Shown: positions 34,709-45,554 of the stretch, in pieces
How the letters are laid out: each line of letters starts with the position of its first letter
Position numbering within the stretch: position 1 is the first letter of the stretch
DNA from: Cavenderia fasciculata
Lineage: Eukaryota; Evosea; Eumycetozoa; Acytosteliales; Cavenderiaceae
DNA length: 64,000 nucleotides
NCBI RefSeq assembly: GCF_000203815.1
Contig: NW_004457729.1
Span: 1,922,674 to 1,986,673 of the forward strand
Direction: 5' to 3'
Translations under genes and position numbers: made by a program
The notes under the pieces: model-generated
The model's input: only the letters and a program-made list of their open reading frames with translations
Database searches by the model: none
Told to the model about the DNA's origin: nothing

Positions 34709-36060
34709 TTAAAAGATGATTGAAAAAATAATGGTGGAGATTATCATGGTTGGGATAATCAAATGTGAAGAAATTGAAGTTTGAGATTCCTCGTAATATG
34801 GATTGATCTCATAACCCAAGAATTTACAAGTTTGTTGATTAAAATTGAGTGCAGTGTCTCCACCACATCCAGTACCTCTTCGGTTAGAGTCAAATGACCA
34901 TTCGCATAAACTACCTTGTGTACAATACTCTTCTCCACAATGGTAAAGAGAGCAGGATGAAGGGGTCTTGGCAGTGTATGAATAAAGACACTTGTGATCG
35001 ACCAGACATTGATAAAATGTCTTTTGAGCCACACCACATGATAATATTTGAGTTTTGGTAGTTGGAATGGATGGATAACAAGTTCCAGAGGTTTGATTGC
35101 CAGTGCAAACACATTTTTCATAATCTGGACTAATACAATTGGTAGTGGTACAGTCAAGAGTGGCAGGAGACAATGGAGTTGTTAAATTGACATAGGCACA
35201 CGATCCAGATTGACAACTTAATCCTATAGATACATCGCATACATCTGATGAATTACATGAACCGCCTACACCGATAGAATAAACATCAATGCATTTACCA
35301 TTATAACATCTTGAATGCTCAAGACATGTAGAATCTGTTTCACAAGATTGTCCATTCAAACTTCTGTCTTGACAGATACCACCCTCTGCGCAATAAGTGT
35401 CATATGAACATTGAGCACTATTAGCGCAAGTTGATTGTGTATTTATACATGTTCTACTTACACAAAGTAAATTGGTAAGACATTGCCAATCTTGTGTACA
35501 ATTATCCTAAAAAAAAAAAAGAAAAAGATTTAAATAAAACAAAATGGATGTTAGTATGTTTTAAAAAGAGGCAATGATGGAATAAATTTATAGTTTTTCT
35601 ACTTACACCAACTTGTCCATAATTTGCTTCAAGACAAGTTCCTCCAATACATAACATCCATGCTTTACAATCAATATTTTCAAAACATGTACCTCTAAAA
35701 TATTAATAATAAAAATTAGAAAAACTTTGACTCTTTGATAAAAAGTAGGAGGTTTGGAACTTACCCAGATGGACGTTTATCTTGACATTTATTATAAGAG
35801 TTACAAGTAGAATCATCTACACAATGATAATCTGTACCATTTATAATTCCACTATTTTCAAAAATAAAAGAAAAGAAAAATGGTAAATAAAAAATACTCC
35901 TATACTACTCTTTTTTTAAAACTTACCAACTTTGACCATTTCTAACACAAGTTTCTTGAAAAACTGGATTACATTGATTTAATCCAGAAACACCTATTGT
36001 AGAGAATGATATTTGTAATAATACAATTGTTAAAATAACATTTAAAAATAAAGAATTCAT
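34709..36060 (-). CDS. Cysteine-rich, probably GPI-anchored surface protein
   Basis: Four exons on the minus strand: 36060-35927, 35851-35765, 35694-35607, 35506-34709; 368 residues. A signal peptide (NVILTIVLLQISFSTIGVSG) is followed by regularly spaced Cys motifs (NQCNPVFQETCVRNGQSC, then HCVDDSTC, FENIDCKAWMLCIGGTC, NCTQDWQC, YDTYCAEGGICQ and NGQSCETDSTC). The C-terminus is a hydrophobic tail after Ser residues (SSHLIIPTMIISTIIFSIIF), as in GPI-anchored proteins. The repeats resemble the Cys-rich tandem units of dictyostelid surface and cyst/spore proteins, and joins between exons complete Cys codons (NGQSW read through becomes NGQSC when spliced). No enzymatic motif. A cell-surface or adhesion role is likely but is only inference. 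Confidence 0.75.
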
Positions 36061-36233
36061 TTTTGAATAATATAAATATAAATAAAAAATAAAAAGATAA
36101 AGAAATAAATCGATAAATATAGATAAACAAAAGAGAATCGAATGGTGTGTATGGTATCTTTCTTTTAAACTAATCACGATCGCCACCAATTCTTCCTATT
36201 TATCATGATGAGAAAAACTAGTTTAAATTTAAA

Positions 36234-36492
36234 TTATTCTTTGTATTGTTGAAACCTTTGATCGTTTCGTTTAAACCATGACCATACATTTGCATGATTG
36301 AAGATAACGAGTTGCTTGGTTTGTTGATCAATAAAACGTTCCCTTCGCGCCTCTCTTGAATATTGAGCAGTCATGTAATAGACAAACCCGTCGATAAAGG
36401 GGTACACCCCTGGTTTTGAACAAAAAAATAACGAATAGTACAAAAAAGGGAGATTTTTATATAGATCTTATTAAACGTTTGAGTTCCACCAT
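36234..36492 (-). CDS. Candidate small protein of 63 residues (two-exon model)
   Basis: A minus-strand frame from a clear acceptor (CCAG at 36413-36410) to the stop at 36234 encodes YPFIDGFVYYMTAQYSREAR, then RERFIDQQTKQLVIFNHAN and VWSWFKRNDQRFQQYKE. This has aromatic and charged residues without simple-sequence bias, unlike chance frames in this genome. A frame-compatible start is ATGGTGGAACTCAAAC at 36492-36477, giving a 61-base intron, but its donor (GTTTAA) is poor, so the first exon is uncertain. Without it, the first in-frame ATG leaves about 46 residues. The size and composition would suit a small mitochondrial subunit, but I recognise no family. The surroundings (36280-36680) are less AT-rich than other intergenic DNA. 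Confidence 0.35.
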
Positions 36493-36880
36493 CTTGCAAA
36501 CAGCCCCAACTGTTTGAAAATCCCGCGATTCAATGTATTATATGGTCAAGGTCTCACCCCTTCCAAGAGCTAAATGACTAATCTCAAGGTTCAGATTAAA
36601 CCGCTCGCACAACTATAACCGCTTAAAAAACCATCGACCCCCTCTCATTGGTGACGTTGTGTTTTCAGAGCGGAGACCTGCCGATCCCTGTTCATTCATT
36701 GGTTTGGTTTTTTTTTAAAAAATGTATACAAAAAAAACGATAAATTTTATTCTTTGATTATAATTTAGCGCGTGGGCTAGTCTAGACCTGTGCACTTAGT
36801 TTTCTCAAACTAAACTGTTTGTTTGTTAAAACTTCTTCTTCTTCTTCTTTGTTGGTTGTTTAGTCTGATGATTGAAGTGA
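36493..36880. other. Intergenic region with a hairpin
   Basis: The sequence up to 36700 is less AT-rich than usual. A perfect 7-bp stem (CAAACAG / CTGTTTG) with a 6-base loop lies at 36497-36516. It may be the promoter of the candidate small gene or hold a small RNA. The part 36720-36880 is the 3' flank of the phospholipase B-like gene. No further gene seen. Confidence 0.35.
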
Positions 36881-38656
36881 TTAAGAAGAATCTGAAAAAA
36901 CAACCCAGCTAAAGTCATAGAGGTTGGGCATACCGATGGTTGGGTACATGGCAGTCCAGTTGGCCGAAGACCATTGGAAGGGAGGTTCTTGGTCGTGGGT
37001 AGGGCCAGACTGACCGAGTACCAAGAGCTGGTTTACTAGAGCCAACGAGGTGACCTTACTGTCGACACCACCAAAAGCATCATAGTCTTGTGAAGTGGGA
37101 GTGTTGAGATCAAAACGACTTGAAATCTGATTAGCTGCGTCACCATGTGAAAGAGGATCGTTTTGGAAATCATTGTATCGCATGATGGCTTGGAAATCGG
37201 TGAGTGAGTAGACACTGTTGGCATCACGTCTAAAGATTTGTGATCGTGCATCTTCTTCATAGGCTTCATAGTCGGATGAAGATCCCTCGTCGTTGAAACC
37301 CGACATGTTAAAGATGGTTTCAAAGTAGGGCAAGTTGTAACTTGGCCAGTACCCAGTACGAAGTACATTGGTGACGTCGGCATATTCAATGTAGCCTGGT
37401 ACTTGTTCGAGCACATAGAGTGTACCGTCTTGGACACGTACACCTGGGATAAACTTGTTATAGTCGACAATCATCCATTGGTTGTTGTAGGTACCACTGT
37501 TTTCAATTTCAAATACCTGGCTCCACGATCGTCCACCCGAAGCCATACGATTGGCTACAATGACACGCATCCAAGTCAAGATGGACTGTGGTGTAATGAG
37601 ATGATACAAATTATTGTTGTTTAATCCATTGGTCGTCTCTAGTACCACCAATCTAGTATCCAACAAATAAAAGTCATCTAAACTGGCAAGTGTAGCTGGA
37701 TAGCCACTGAAAATAGTTAATTTTGATTTGGCTGGATTTGAATATTGGAAATTATATGATTTAAATATTCTTAACATTGTTGTATATGATGACCATGATG
37801 TATGTGCTAAATAAAGAAAAAAAGAAAAAAAGAAATAAGAAATAGAAATAATTAATACAAATAAATATAAATATGTTTTGATTTTAAAATCTTTTAGTTT
37901 ACCAGCATATAATTCAGTTAAATCATCAGTTAATTTAATTAAACCTGAACAATGATCAGTTTTTTTGAGACGGTCTGGTAGATTACTAAGATGACGAGTA
38001 CGACGATACTCGGCGAGGGTGAGGTTAAGGGTTGGAGCAATGTCACCAAGATCGGCATCCATATTGATTAGAGTAAACTCCATGTATGTGAGTTGACGGG
38101 AAGAGTCACCAATGGCAGCATTGTAACCATCGACCATACCGAGTAATTGTGTCCAAACGAGTCCAATGTGAGTCCAGTATTCATCGGTTGGATTGTTTTG
38201 GATTTGTTGTTCAAAGTATAAGATGTTAGAGTCGGCCCAATCAGTAATGGCCTCTGGTACTGATGCATTGTTGTATTCGTTGACATAGATATTGTACCAT
38301 GTTTGCCAAATCATCTCTGCAGAGATATAGCCTTCGAGGAAACCGGCAGCACGTGCTTGTTGGTCGTCTTCAAACTTTGGGTTGGTAGTAATCGATAGAT
38401 AGGCCCATCCAATAGCTGACATTTGATTGGTAAATGCTGCTTGTGCGATTGCTGACGAATCATTACCTGCATAGACAGAGTATTGTTGTCCTCCATTTGA
38501 TAACAACTTGATTGAAAATGTTGGTATTGGTGTAGTAGGTGGTGTTGGTGGTACAGGTGTTGGTGTTGGTGGTGGTGGTGTATTGACTCTACCATCAACA
38601 ACAAAAATTGATAATAGTAATCCAATAAAAATTACAAACAATGTTATTAATTTCAT
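36881..38656 (-). CDS. Phospholipase B-like protein (PLBD/laminin-A family)
   Basis: Two exons on the minus strand, 38656-37903 and 37806-36881; 559 residues. A signal peptide (LFVIFIGLLLSIFVVDG) is followed by a Pro/Thr hinge. The family core begins at YSVYAGNDSSAIAQAAF, with AAGFLEGYISAEMIW, LYAAHTSWSSYTTMLRIFKSY, LTIFSGYPATLASLDDFYLL, ETTNGLNNNNLY, MRVIVANRMASGG and GTYNNQWMIVDY, and ends near QWSSANW, then LYDFSWVVFSD. These are secreted or lysosomal amidohydrolase-fold (Ntn-like) proteins that deacylate phospholipids; D. discoideum has several (plb genes). The 96-base intron is a multiple of three without a stop, so its retention would insert 32 hydrophobic residues. The spliced form restores the family sequence. 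Length is normal for the family. Confidence 0.92.
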   Translation of the reverse strand: MKLITLFVIFIGLLLSIFVVDGRVNTPPPPTPTPVPPTPPTTPIPTFSIKLLSNGGQQYSVYAGNDSSAIAQAAFTNQMSAIGWAYLSITTNPKFEDDQQARAAGFLEGYISAEMIWQTWYNIYVNEYNNASVPEAITDWADSNILYFEQQIQNNPTDEYWTHIGLVWTQLLGMVDGYNAAIGDSSRQLTYMEFTLINMDADLGDIAPTLNLTLAEYRRTRHLSNLPDRLKKTDHCSGLIKLTDDLTELYAGKLKDFKIKTYLYLFVLIISISYFFFSFFLYLAHTSWSSYTTMLRIFKSYNFQYSNPAKSKLTIFSGYPATLASLDDFYLLDTRLVVLETTNGLNNNNLYHLITPQSILTWMRVIVANRMASGGRSWSQVFEIENSGTYNNQWMIVDYNKFIPGVRVQDGTLYVLEQVPGYIEYADVTNVLRTGYWPSYNLPYFETIFNMSGFNDEGSSSDYEAYEEDARSQIFRRDANSVYSLTDFQAIMRYNDFQNDPLSHGDAANQISSRFDLNTPTSQDYDAFGGVDSKVTSLALVNQLLVLGQSGPTHDQEPPFQWSSANWTAMYPTIGMPNLYDFSWVVFSDSS

Positions 38657-39015
38657 CTCTCTCTTTCTCTATCTCTTTATCTCTAATTAACAAACAACAA
38701 TGAACTATAGTTAAATGTTGAGAGAAGTACTTCTCCTAATGGATGGATGAGAATGAATGATTCGAGAGTGTGATCATAATCTATTATTGAAGGCTTCGAA
38801 AGAATGAGGGGATTTAAAAAGTTTGAAAATATCTTGTAGATATTTGATTTAAAAATACGTCATGCTTGGGGATTGGGTTATAAACAAAATAAATAGATCT
38901 ATAGATTTGGGAACTGCATCAAACACACAACCATAGGATATTATTATTATTTTTATAGGAATTGCCTTTACTTTTTATTTATTTATATTATTTATTATTC
39001 ATATTAATATTATTT
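38657..39015. other. Intergenic region 5' of the phospholipase B-like gene
   Basis: 359 bases between the PLB-like start and the stop of the surface glycoprotein gene. A CT-rich leader and a mixed stretch (38700-38940) should hold the PLB promoter; the rest is TTA-rich. No gene seen. Confidence 0.45.
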
Positions 39016-42000
39016 TTATTCTTTGTTCATGGATGATAATTTTTGAGCAACTTTTTTGTTTTGTCTGTGAACGCGGAGTTGACTTTTACCATAGATTGTT
39101 CCTGCGATGGTGGCAGCAACAAGGGCTACACCACCAACAACTACACCAACAGCGATACGCCACGTTTTACTGTCAGATTTTTTGGAGCAACCATCTGATT
39201 TGGGAGTACCAATCAACACTGAAAAGTTTGGATCAATATCAGCTTGGTTTTCAAAGTGTGGAATGGCTGTAACAAGTGTTGTATTGGTGTTTGACTCTTG
39301 TAAGAGGTAGTGACCGACTGTACGAGGGATTGAATCTAAAACAACTCGATTGACAAGTCTACCATACAACAATTTACCATTGGCCTGTCCAATACTGATA
39401 AAGTTGGCTGTTGTTCCATTGATCATTTCAACTGGATTATTATCACTGCACTCATCTGGTTCTGAGGTGAAACTAGTCCACAACTCTAGTGTTGATAACA
39501 TACTATCCCAGTTCCATTCTGAGATCTCCATTGCATATTTGAATGATCCAATCTTGAGTAGGAACTCATCTCCTGCAAATGACATTGGATAAGAGTCACC
39601 AATGGTTACATTGGGGATAGCTTCTAGTTGGATAAAGGTGATGTTGAGCATAGCAGCATGGTTGGATACGTTGATGGCTGTGTATGTCCATGAATGTCTA
39701 ATCACCGATCCATTGTTGGTTGGATGCACAAGAGTAGCATTGACTTGTTGGATAGGTTGCCATTTGAGTAATGTCAAATCTAAAGTCTTGACTGCATTCA
39801 TTTCCAAATCACGTTCTACTACTTTGTTGATTGTGAATGAATACTTTACACCTTCTTTGTCAATATCAATACCTGGGTTTGTTGGCTTGGGGATAATGAT
39901 CACTCCACCATCTCCTCCACCATCTCCTGTTGGTACTTCACAATATTGACCATCCCAACCATCAGCACAAAGACATTCTTGGTTTGGACAAGTTCCATGA
40001 CCCGAACAATCTACAGTTGATGTTGTGTTTGATCTACAAGGATTGTTACGGATAATAGGTAGAGTTGTAGCATTGGCCAATGCTTGTAATCGTTCAAAGT
40101 CTGTATTTTCAACAGTCACCATCACATAATAGAATGTATTGTCTGCCAAATCTTCGACCAAACATGAAAAGTTTGTATTGCTAGAAGCACAAACATTTGC
40201 CCAATGATTGTTATCTACCGACATGAATACATTGTATTTTGTTTCACCTGGTACACCTCCACTAGATTCTGTCCAATTTAAATATATTGATTCATTTTTA
40301 CCAATTGCTGTTACAATAATTGGTGTTGTTGCTAAAAATAAATAAAAAAGGAATTAATAAAATGGTATTCAAAATATTAAATGATTATATATAATAATAT
40401 ATTCTTATTATTCTACATACGAGGATAAGTAAAATAGGTAGCTGAATCGAATGATACAAAGTTATCATTTTTAACAATAGTTGTAATATTGTAATATACT
40501 CCATCACTAACTGGACTATATTGACAATTGGTAATAGTAATATCAGTGCAGATATTGGTTCCATTTACTAAAACATCAAATAATGATTGACCTGGAACAC
40601 CATCATTCTCGACCCATGAAACGTTAAGAGTTGTGGCTGATATTCTTGATAGAGTGATGGTTGGTGGTGATGTTGGTTTGTACAATGTAACAGTTGTTGA
40701 TACAGTACTTGAATCTTCTCCATTATTGGTAACATAGATTGAAATAACTACTGATGATCCAGCAGTCAATCCAACTATTTTACAATATGGACCTTGTTTA
40801 CATGATGTTGTTGTAATATCTGATCCAGCAACATTAATTGTATATGAATTACCTCCAGCTGTACCACCAATAGATGAATAATCAAATTCAACCCAAGTTG
40901 TACCATATTCTCCAACTTCAATTGGATTCATTGATGGATCTAAAAATAATTAAAAAATCGGTAAATTAATTTAAATATTAAATATTTAATATATAAATAT
41001 AGTATTAAACATACGATCAGTAACAAGAACACTGATTGATTCTGCAATGACTAAACCATCATTGGTTGCAGTGACAGTAGCATTATAGGTTTTAGGGGAA
41101 AGGGGTGACAATGAACAATCACCTTGGACGGTTGGGCAACTGGGATAGGAAACATCATCAAGTAAAACTAGATAGGTTGTTTGTCCTGGAATACCTTCTA
41201 AACTTGAATAAGAGATTGAAAATGATGAACTTGTTTGTAGTGATGGTGTCACTGTAAGAGTGTTGACACTGTTGTAAAGTTTTTGACTTGCTGTACCTGG
41301 TGTGATTGATGTTTCTCCATTATTGGTAGATAGGATACTAATCGATGGTGTTGAACCTGCTGTCAATCCACCTACATAACAACTAGTAGATGATGAGCAA
41401 GTAGTGTTGGTACTCAATACACCATTAACCCGAATTGCAAAAGTATTGGCACCTAGAACTCTTCCATTATTTGATGAATAACTAAATGATACCCATGTAG
41501 TTCCATAATTTACTATATTAACTGCTCCCATCGCTGGTACTATTAAAATAAATAAATAAATAAAAGTAAGTATATATATTTCTTATTTTTTGTTCCAATA
41601 ATTAAATTACATACAAGTCCAAAAGTTTGTAACTGAATCTAATGATGTTGCAGAATAACCATCATTGGTTGCAGTGACAGAGACTGTATAAATAGTACCA
41701 TAGACAAGACCGGAGAGTGTGCATGATGAAGTTGTGCAAGAGGCTTGAACAACTGTGTTGAGTCTGAGTTGGTAGGTTGTAGCTCCATAACCACGGGTTA
41801 CGGGGTACGATACTGAGATGGATGTACTAGTACGGTCAGTGACTAAGACCGATGGCGTTGTAATAATATTAACAGTGGTTGCAGAATAAGTCAATGGTGA
41901 AGAGACTGTACCAGCATTGGTGACAAGGACACTGACAGTATAAAGTGTGTTTGGAGTCAACCCAGTTGCAGTACAAGTAGTTGTAGCAGAACAGCCTGAT

Positions 42001-44938
42001 ATAGTGTTTCCACCAACAGTCACTGTATAGGTACCACCGGTAGTACTTGAATAACTAAATGAAATGGTTCTAGTGGTCACAGTTCCTGGTGTCAATGATA
42101 TCATTGCCGCAACTATGTAAAGTAGGTAGAGTAGGTAGAAAATAATAATAATAAAAGGTGGTTAATACAATATACTATTCGATAAATAAATATATATATC
42201 ATATTACTAATAATTCTAATTACATACGAGGATAATAATAGGTTGTTGAATTTGATGATACAAAGTTATCATTTTTAACAATCGTTGTAATGTTGTAATA
42301 TACTCCATCGATGACTGAATTATATTGACAAGTGGTGGTGGCAATGTTGGTACAAATGTTGGTTCCATTTACTAAAACATCAAATAATGATTGTCCTGGA
42401 ACACCATTATGTTCGACCCATGAAATACTAAGTGTCGATGTAGACACCCTTGATAGCGTGATGGTTGGTGTTGATGTTGGTTGATACAAAGAAGCAGCTG
42501 TCGATGCGGGATTGGAGTTCTCTCCATTATTGGTAACATAAATTGAAATGACTGGTGAAGATCCAGGTGCCAATCCAATGACCTTACAATATGGTCCTTG
42601 TTTACATGATGCAGTTGCGATATTCGATCCAGCAACATTAATTGTATAAGAGTTACCTCCTGCTGTACCACCATTAGATGAATAAGTAAATTCAACCCAT
42701 GTTGTACCTATTGACCCCAATACTATTGGATTCATTGTTGGGACTAAAAATGGATTGAACATTTAATTAATTATTAAATTCAAAAAATATATTAAAATTA
42801 TTATTTTGTACATACAAGTAGTAACAAGAACCATAATAGTTTTTACGAGTACTAGACCATCATTTGTTGCAGTGACAGTAGCATTATAGGTTTTAGAGGC
42901 CATGGATGTCAATGTACAACCACCTTGAGTAGTTGTAGTTGGGCAGTTTGGATTGGATGCTCCATCAATTAAAATTTGGTAGGTTGTTTGTCCTGGGATA
43001 CCTTCTAAACTTGAATAGGATACTCTAAATGATGAACTGGTTTGTAATGATGGTGTCACTGTAAGAGTGTTGACACTGTTGTAAAGTTTTTGACTTGCTG
43101 TACCTGGTGTAGCTGATGTTTCTCCGTTATTGGTAGAGAGGATACTAATCGATGGTGTTGAACCTGCTGTCAATCCACCTACATAACAACTAGTAGATGA
43201 TGAACAAGCAGCATCGGAGCTTAACACTCCATTGACCCGAATTGCAAAAGTATTGGCACCTAGAACTCTTCCATTATTTGATGAATAACTAAATGATACC
43301 CATGTAGTTCCATAATTTACGATATTAACTGCTCCCATCGTTGGTACTAGTAAAATAAAAATAAATAAAAGGTAAGTATTATTATTATTATTATTTTAAT
43401 AATATATAAATATATTTTTTGGTTATATTTTACATACAAGTCCAAAAGTTTGTAACAGAATTTAATGAAGTTGCAGAATAACCATCATTGGTTGCAGTGA
43501 CAGAGACTGTGTAAATAGTACCATAGACAAGACCGGAGAGTGTGCATGATGAAGTTGTACATGAAGGTTGGACGACTGTATTGAGTCTGAGTTGGTAGGT
43601 TGTTGCTCCATAACCACCTGTTACTGGATACGATACTGAAATGGATGTACTAGTACGGTCGGTGACTGTAATGGATGGCGTTGTAATATCAGCGATAGTG
43701 GTTGCAGAATAAGTCAATGGTGAAGAGGTTGCACCAGCATTGGTGACAGTGACACTGACAGTATAAAGTGTATTTGGAGTCAACCCAGTTGCAGTACAAG
43801 AAGTAGTAGCTGAACAGCCTGGTATAGTGTTACCTCCAACAGTCACTGTAAAAACACCTCCAGTACTAGTTGTATAACTAAATGAAATAGTTCTAGTAGT
43901 TACAGTTCCTGGTGTCAATGATGACATTGCCGCAACTATGTAAGGTAGGTAGAGAAAAAACTTAATTAATTAAAAATGAATTTTTGATTATTTTTTAAGT
44001 GATCAACGAAACTTACGAAGAGGAAGGAAAAAAGGAGAAGATTGACCAGAGATGGGAGCACCAGATAAAACTTGGTCTCCATTGGCTGATACCTTGACGA
44101 CACAACTCTGACCTCTAGCAGCATCGGGGATGGTGAGGGAGGCTGTTGGCGTGGCGGGGTTGATAGAGGCAGACATTGTGAATTTACCGCCTGGACAATC
44201 GAGCACGGCAGAGTAGTAAAAGAAGGAACCACCAATATTGGACGTGAATGTGGTGAGTGAGACTTGGTTCTGGGTATTGGAAGTAGTGATAGATGTTACT
44301 TCCATCACTGGAAACAATTGTCCCCAGGCATAGGCACCATACGCAGCGACGCTTGTACAAGAAGAGGGTGGCTCAAATGTCGTAGCCAGCATAGCATTGT
44401 TACAACCAGAGAAATGGTATCCGAATCCGAGTTTTGGTGCGCTATATGCCTTTGAAAAGAAACCATCACCTCTAAAAGAAGGTAAACTGACACATGCACC
44501 TATTCTTTCAATGTACCGTACATTTTCAAAGTTTAGACAATCGGGAGCCGATGGGTTTGGTTGTACAATGTGTTCGAATCCGATGAACCCTGTCACCGGA
44601 AGTGGAGGTACTGTACGTGACAATACCATCATGTTTCCGGAACACCCTCCAAATGTGTATGGAAACGTGTAAGTTGCTGCTGCAAAACACCCGTTTGCAC
44701 TAATGGTAAAGACCGTGTTGCCACCAGTCGATGTATACCAAAAGTACTTGGAACCACCAAAATAACATTTTCCTTCATAAAATGCCGTCACTCTATTAAT
44801 TTCTCCTGTACATCCTGCAGTTGCATATTCTACTTCATATATCCATTGTCCACTACTAATATTTATAAATAATATTAATAATAATAATAATATATTAAAA
44901 CAATATATATTTTTTGATTTTGAAAATAAAGACTTCAT
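39016..44938 (-). CDS. Modular EGF/FN3-like transmembrane surface glycoprotein (ComC-like), intact copy
   Basis: Eight exons on the minus strand: 44938-44017, 43935-43438, 43346-42816, 42743-42228, 42112-41615, 41539-41015, 40939-40421, 40331-39016; 1774 residues. Exon 1 encodes a signal peptide and a 290-residue Cys-containing head (GQWIYEVEYATAGCTGEINR). Exons 2-7 each encode two FN3-like beta modules rich in Thr, Ser and Asn-x-Ser/Thr sites, arranged as the same exon triplet twice. Exon 8 encodes one more FN3-like module, an EGF module (CSGHGTCPNQECLCADGWDGQYCE), a long stalk domain resembling that of D. discoideum ComC and related EGF-TM proteins, a membrane helix (IAVGVVVGGVALVAATIAG) and a short basic tail. 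All seven introns are phase 1. The protein should be a cell-surface adhesion or recognition molecule; the ligand is unknown. A truncated duplicate lies immediately upstream. Confidence 0.85.
40421..42112 (-). repeat. Exon triplet, copy 2
   Basis: Exons 42112-41615, 41539-41015 and 40939-40421 repeat copy 1 (AAMISLTPGT, PAMGAVNIVNYG, PSMNPIEVGEYG). The second and third exons are closer to the equivalent exons of the truncated neighbour gene than to copy 1. Confidence 0.85.
42228..43935 (-). repeat. Exon triplet, copy 1 (three double-FN3 exons)
   Basis: Exons 43935-43438, 43346-42816 and 42743-42228 form a unit (starting AAMSSLTPGT, PTMGAVNIVNYG and PTMNPIVLGS) that recurs in the same order at 42112-40421 and once more in the truncated neighbour (48246-46553). 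Unit spacing and intron phases are conserved, so whole-triplet duplication is the simplest explanation. Confidence 0.85.
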
Positions 44939-45554
44939 TATTTAAAAAAATAATAATGAATGATTATTATCTCTATATTTCTATATCTCTCTTTTTGGTG
45001 TGTTTAATGAATGAATAATTATGATCGGTTTGTTGCAGTTGTCGAGAGGACTTGAGAACGTTTGCGCATAACCCTTGTTTGAACTTTGAAACCCACGCAC
45101 CAGACCCTGTTTGACGTCAGATGTAAATGTGGAGGCCATGTAAGTTGTTGGATATTCTAACACGATCGCGATGAATCTAGATAATTATTCGAAATTTAAG
45201 ACCAACCGACTATATTTGCAGTGTCAAGAGAACATAGAACGCACCCCTCGACTTTACATTTTTACATTCGACAACTAAAATAGCGTTTATCGAATTTGCA
45301 AAAATATCTTTTTTTCGAGCTACTTTGCAAGGTGAAATTTCAAAACAGTCACGAACTACGATTATTATAGCAGCACACAAATATATTAATATTTATTTAA
45401 TATTAATATTTATTTATTTATTCATTTTCGAATTTGATATATTCTTTATTCATGGACTTATAATTTTAAATAAATAAATATTTTTAAATGCAATTTTTTA
45501 TTTTTTTTTCGTTTAAGAAATGTACAAATATATATATATTATTTATTTATTTAA
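44939..45554 (-). promoter_or_regulatory. 5' flank of the intact surface glycoprotein gene
   Basis: Blocks within 44990-45400 recur upstream of the truncated duplicate (49330-49550): a TTTGAACTTTGAAACCCA block, GACTATATTTGCAGTG followed by CAAGAGAACAT, and CACGAACTAC with a following AGCACACAAATATT-like block. The region is less AT-rich than most intergenic DNA here. Conservation between the two flanks suggests either a shared promoter or simply recent duplication. The left end (45420-45554) is AT-rich and abuts the breakpoint of the duplicate. Confidence 0.5.
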
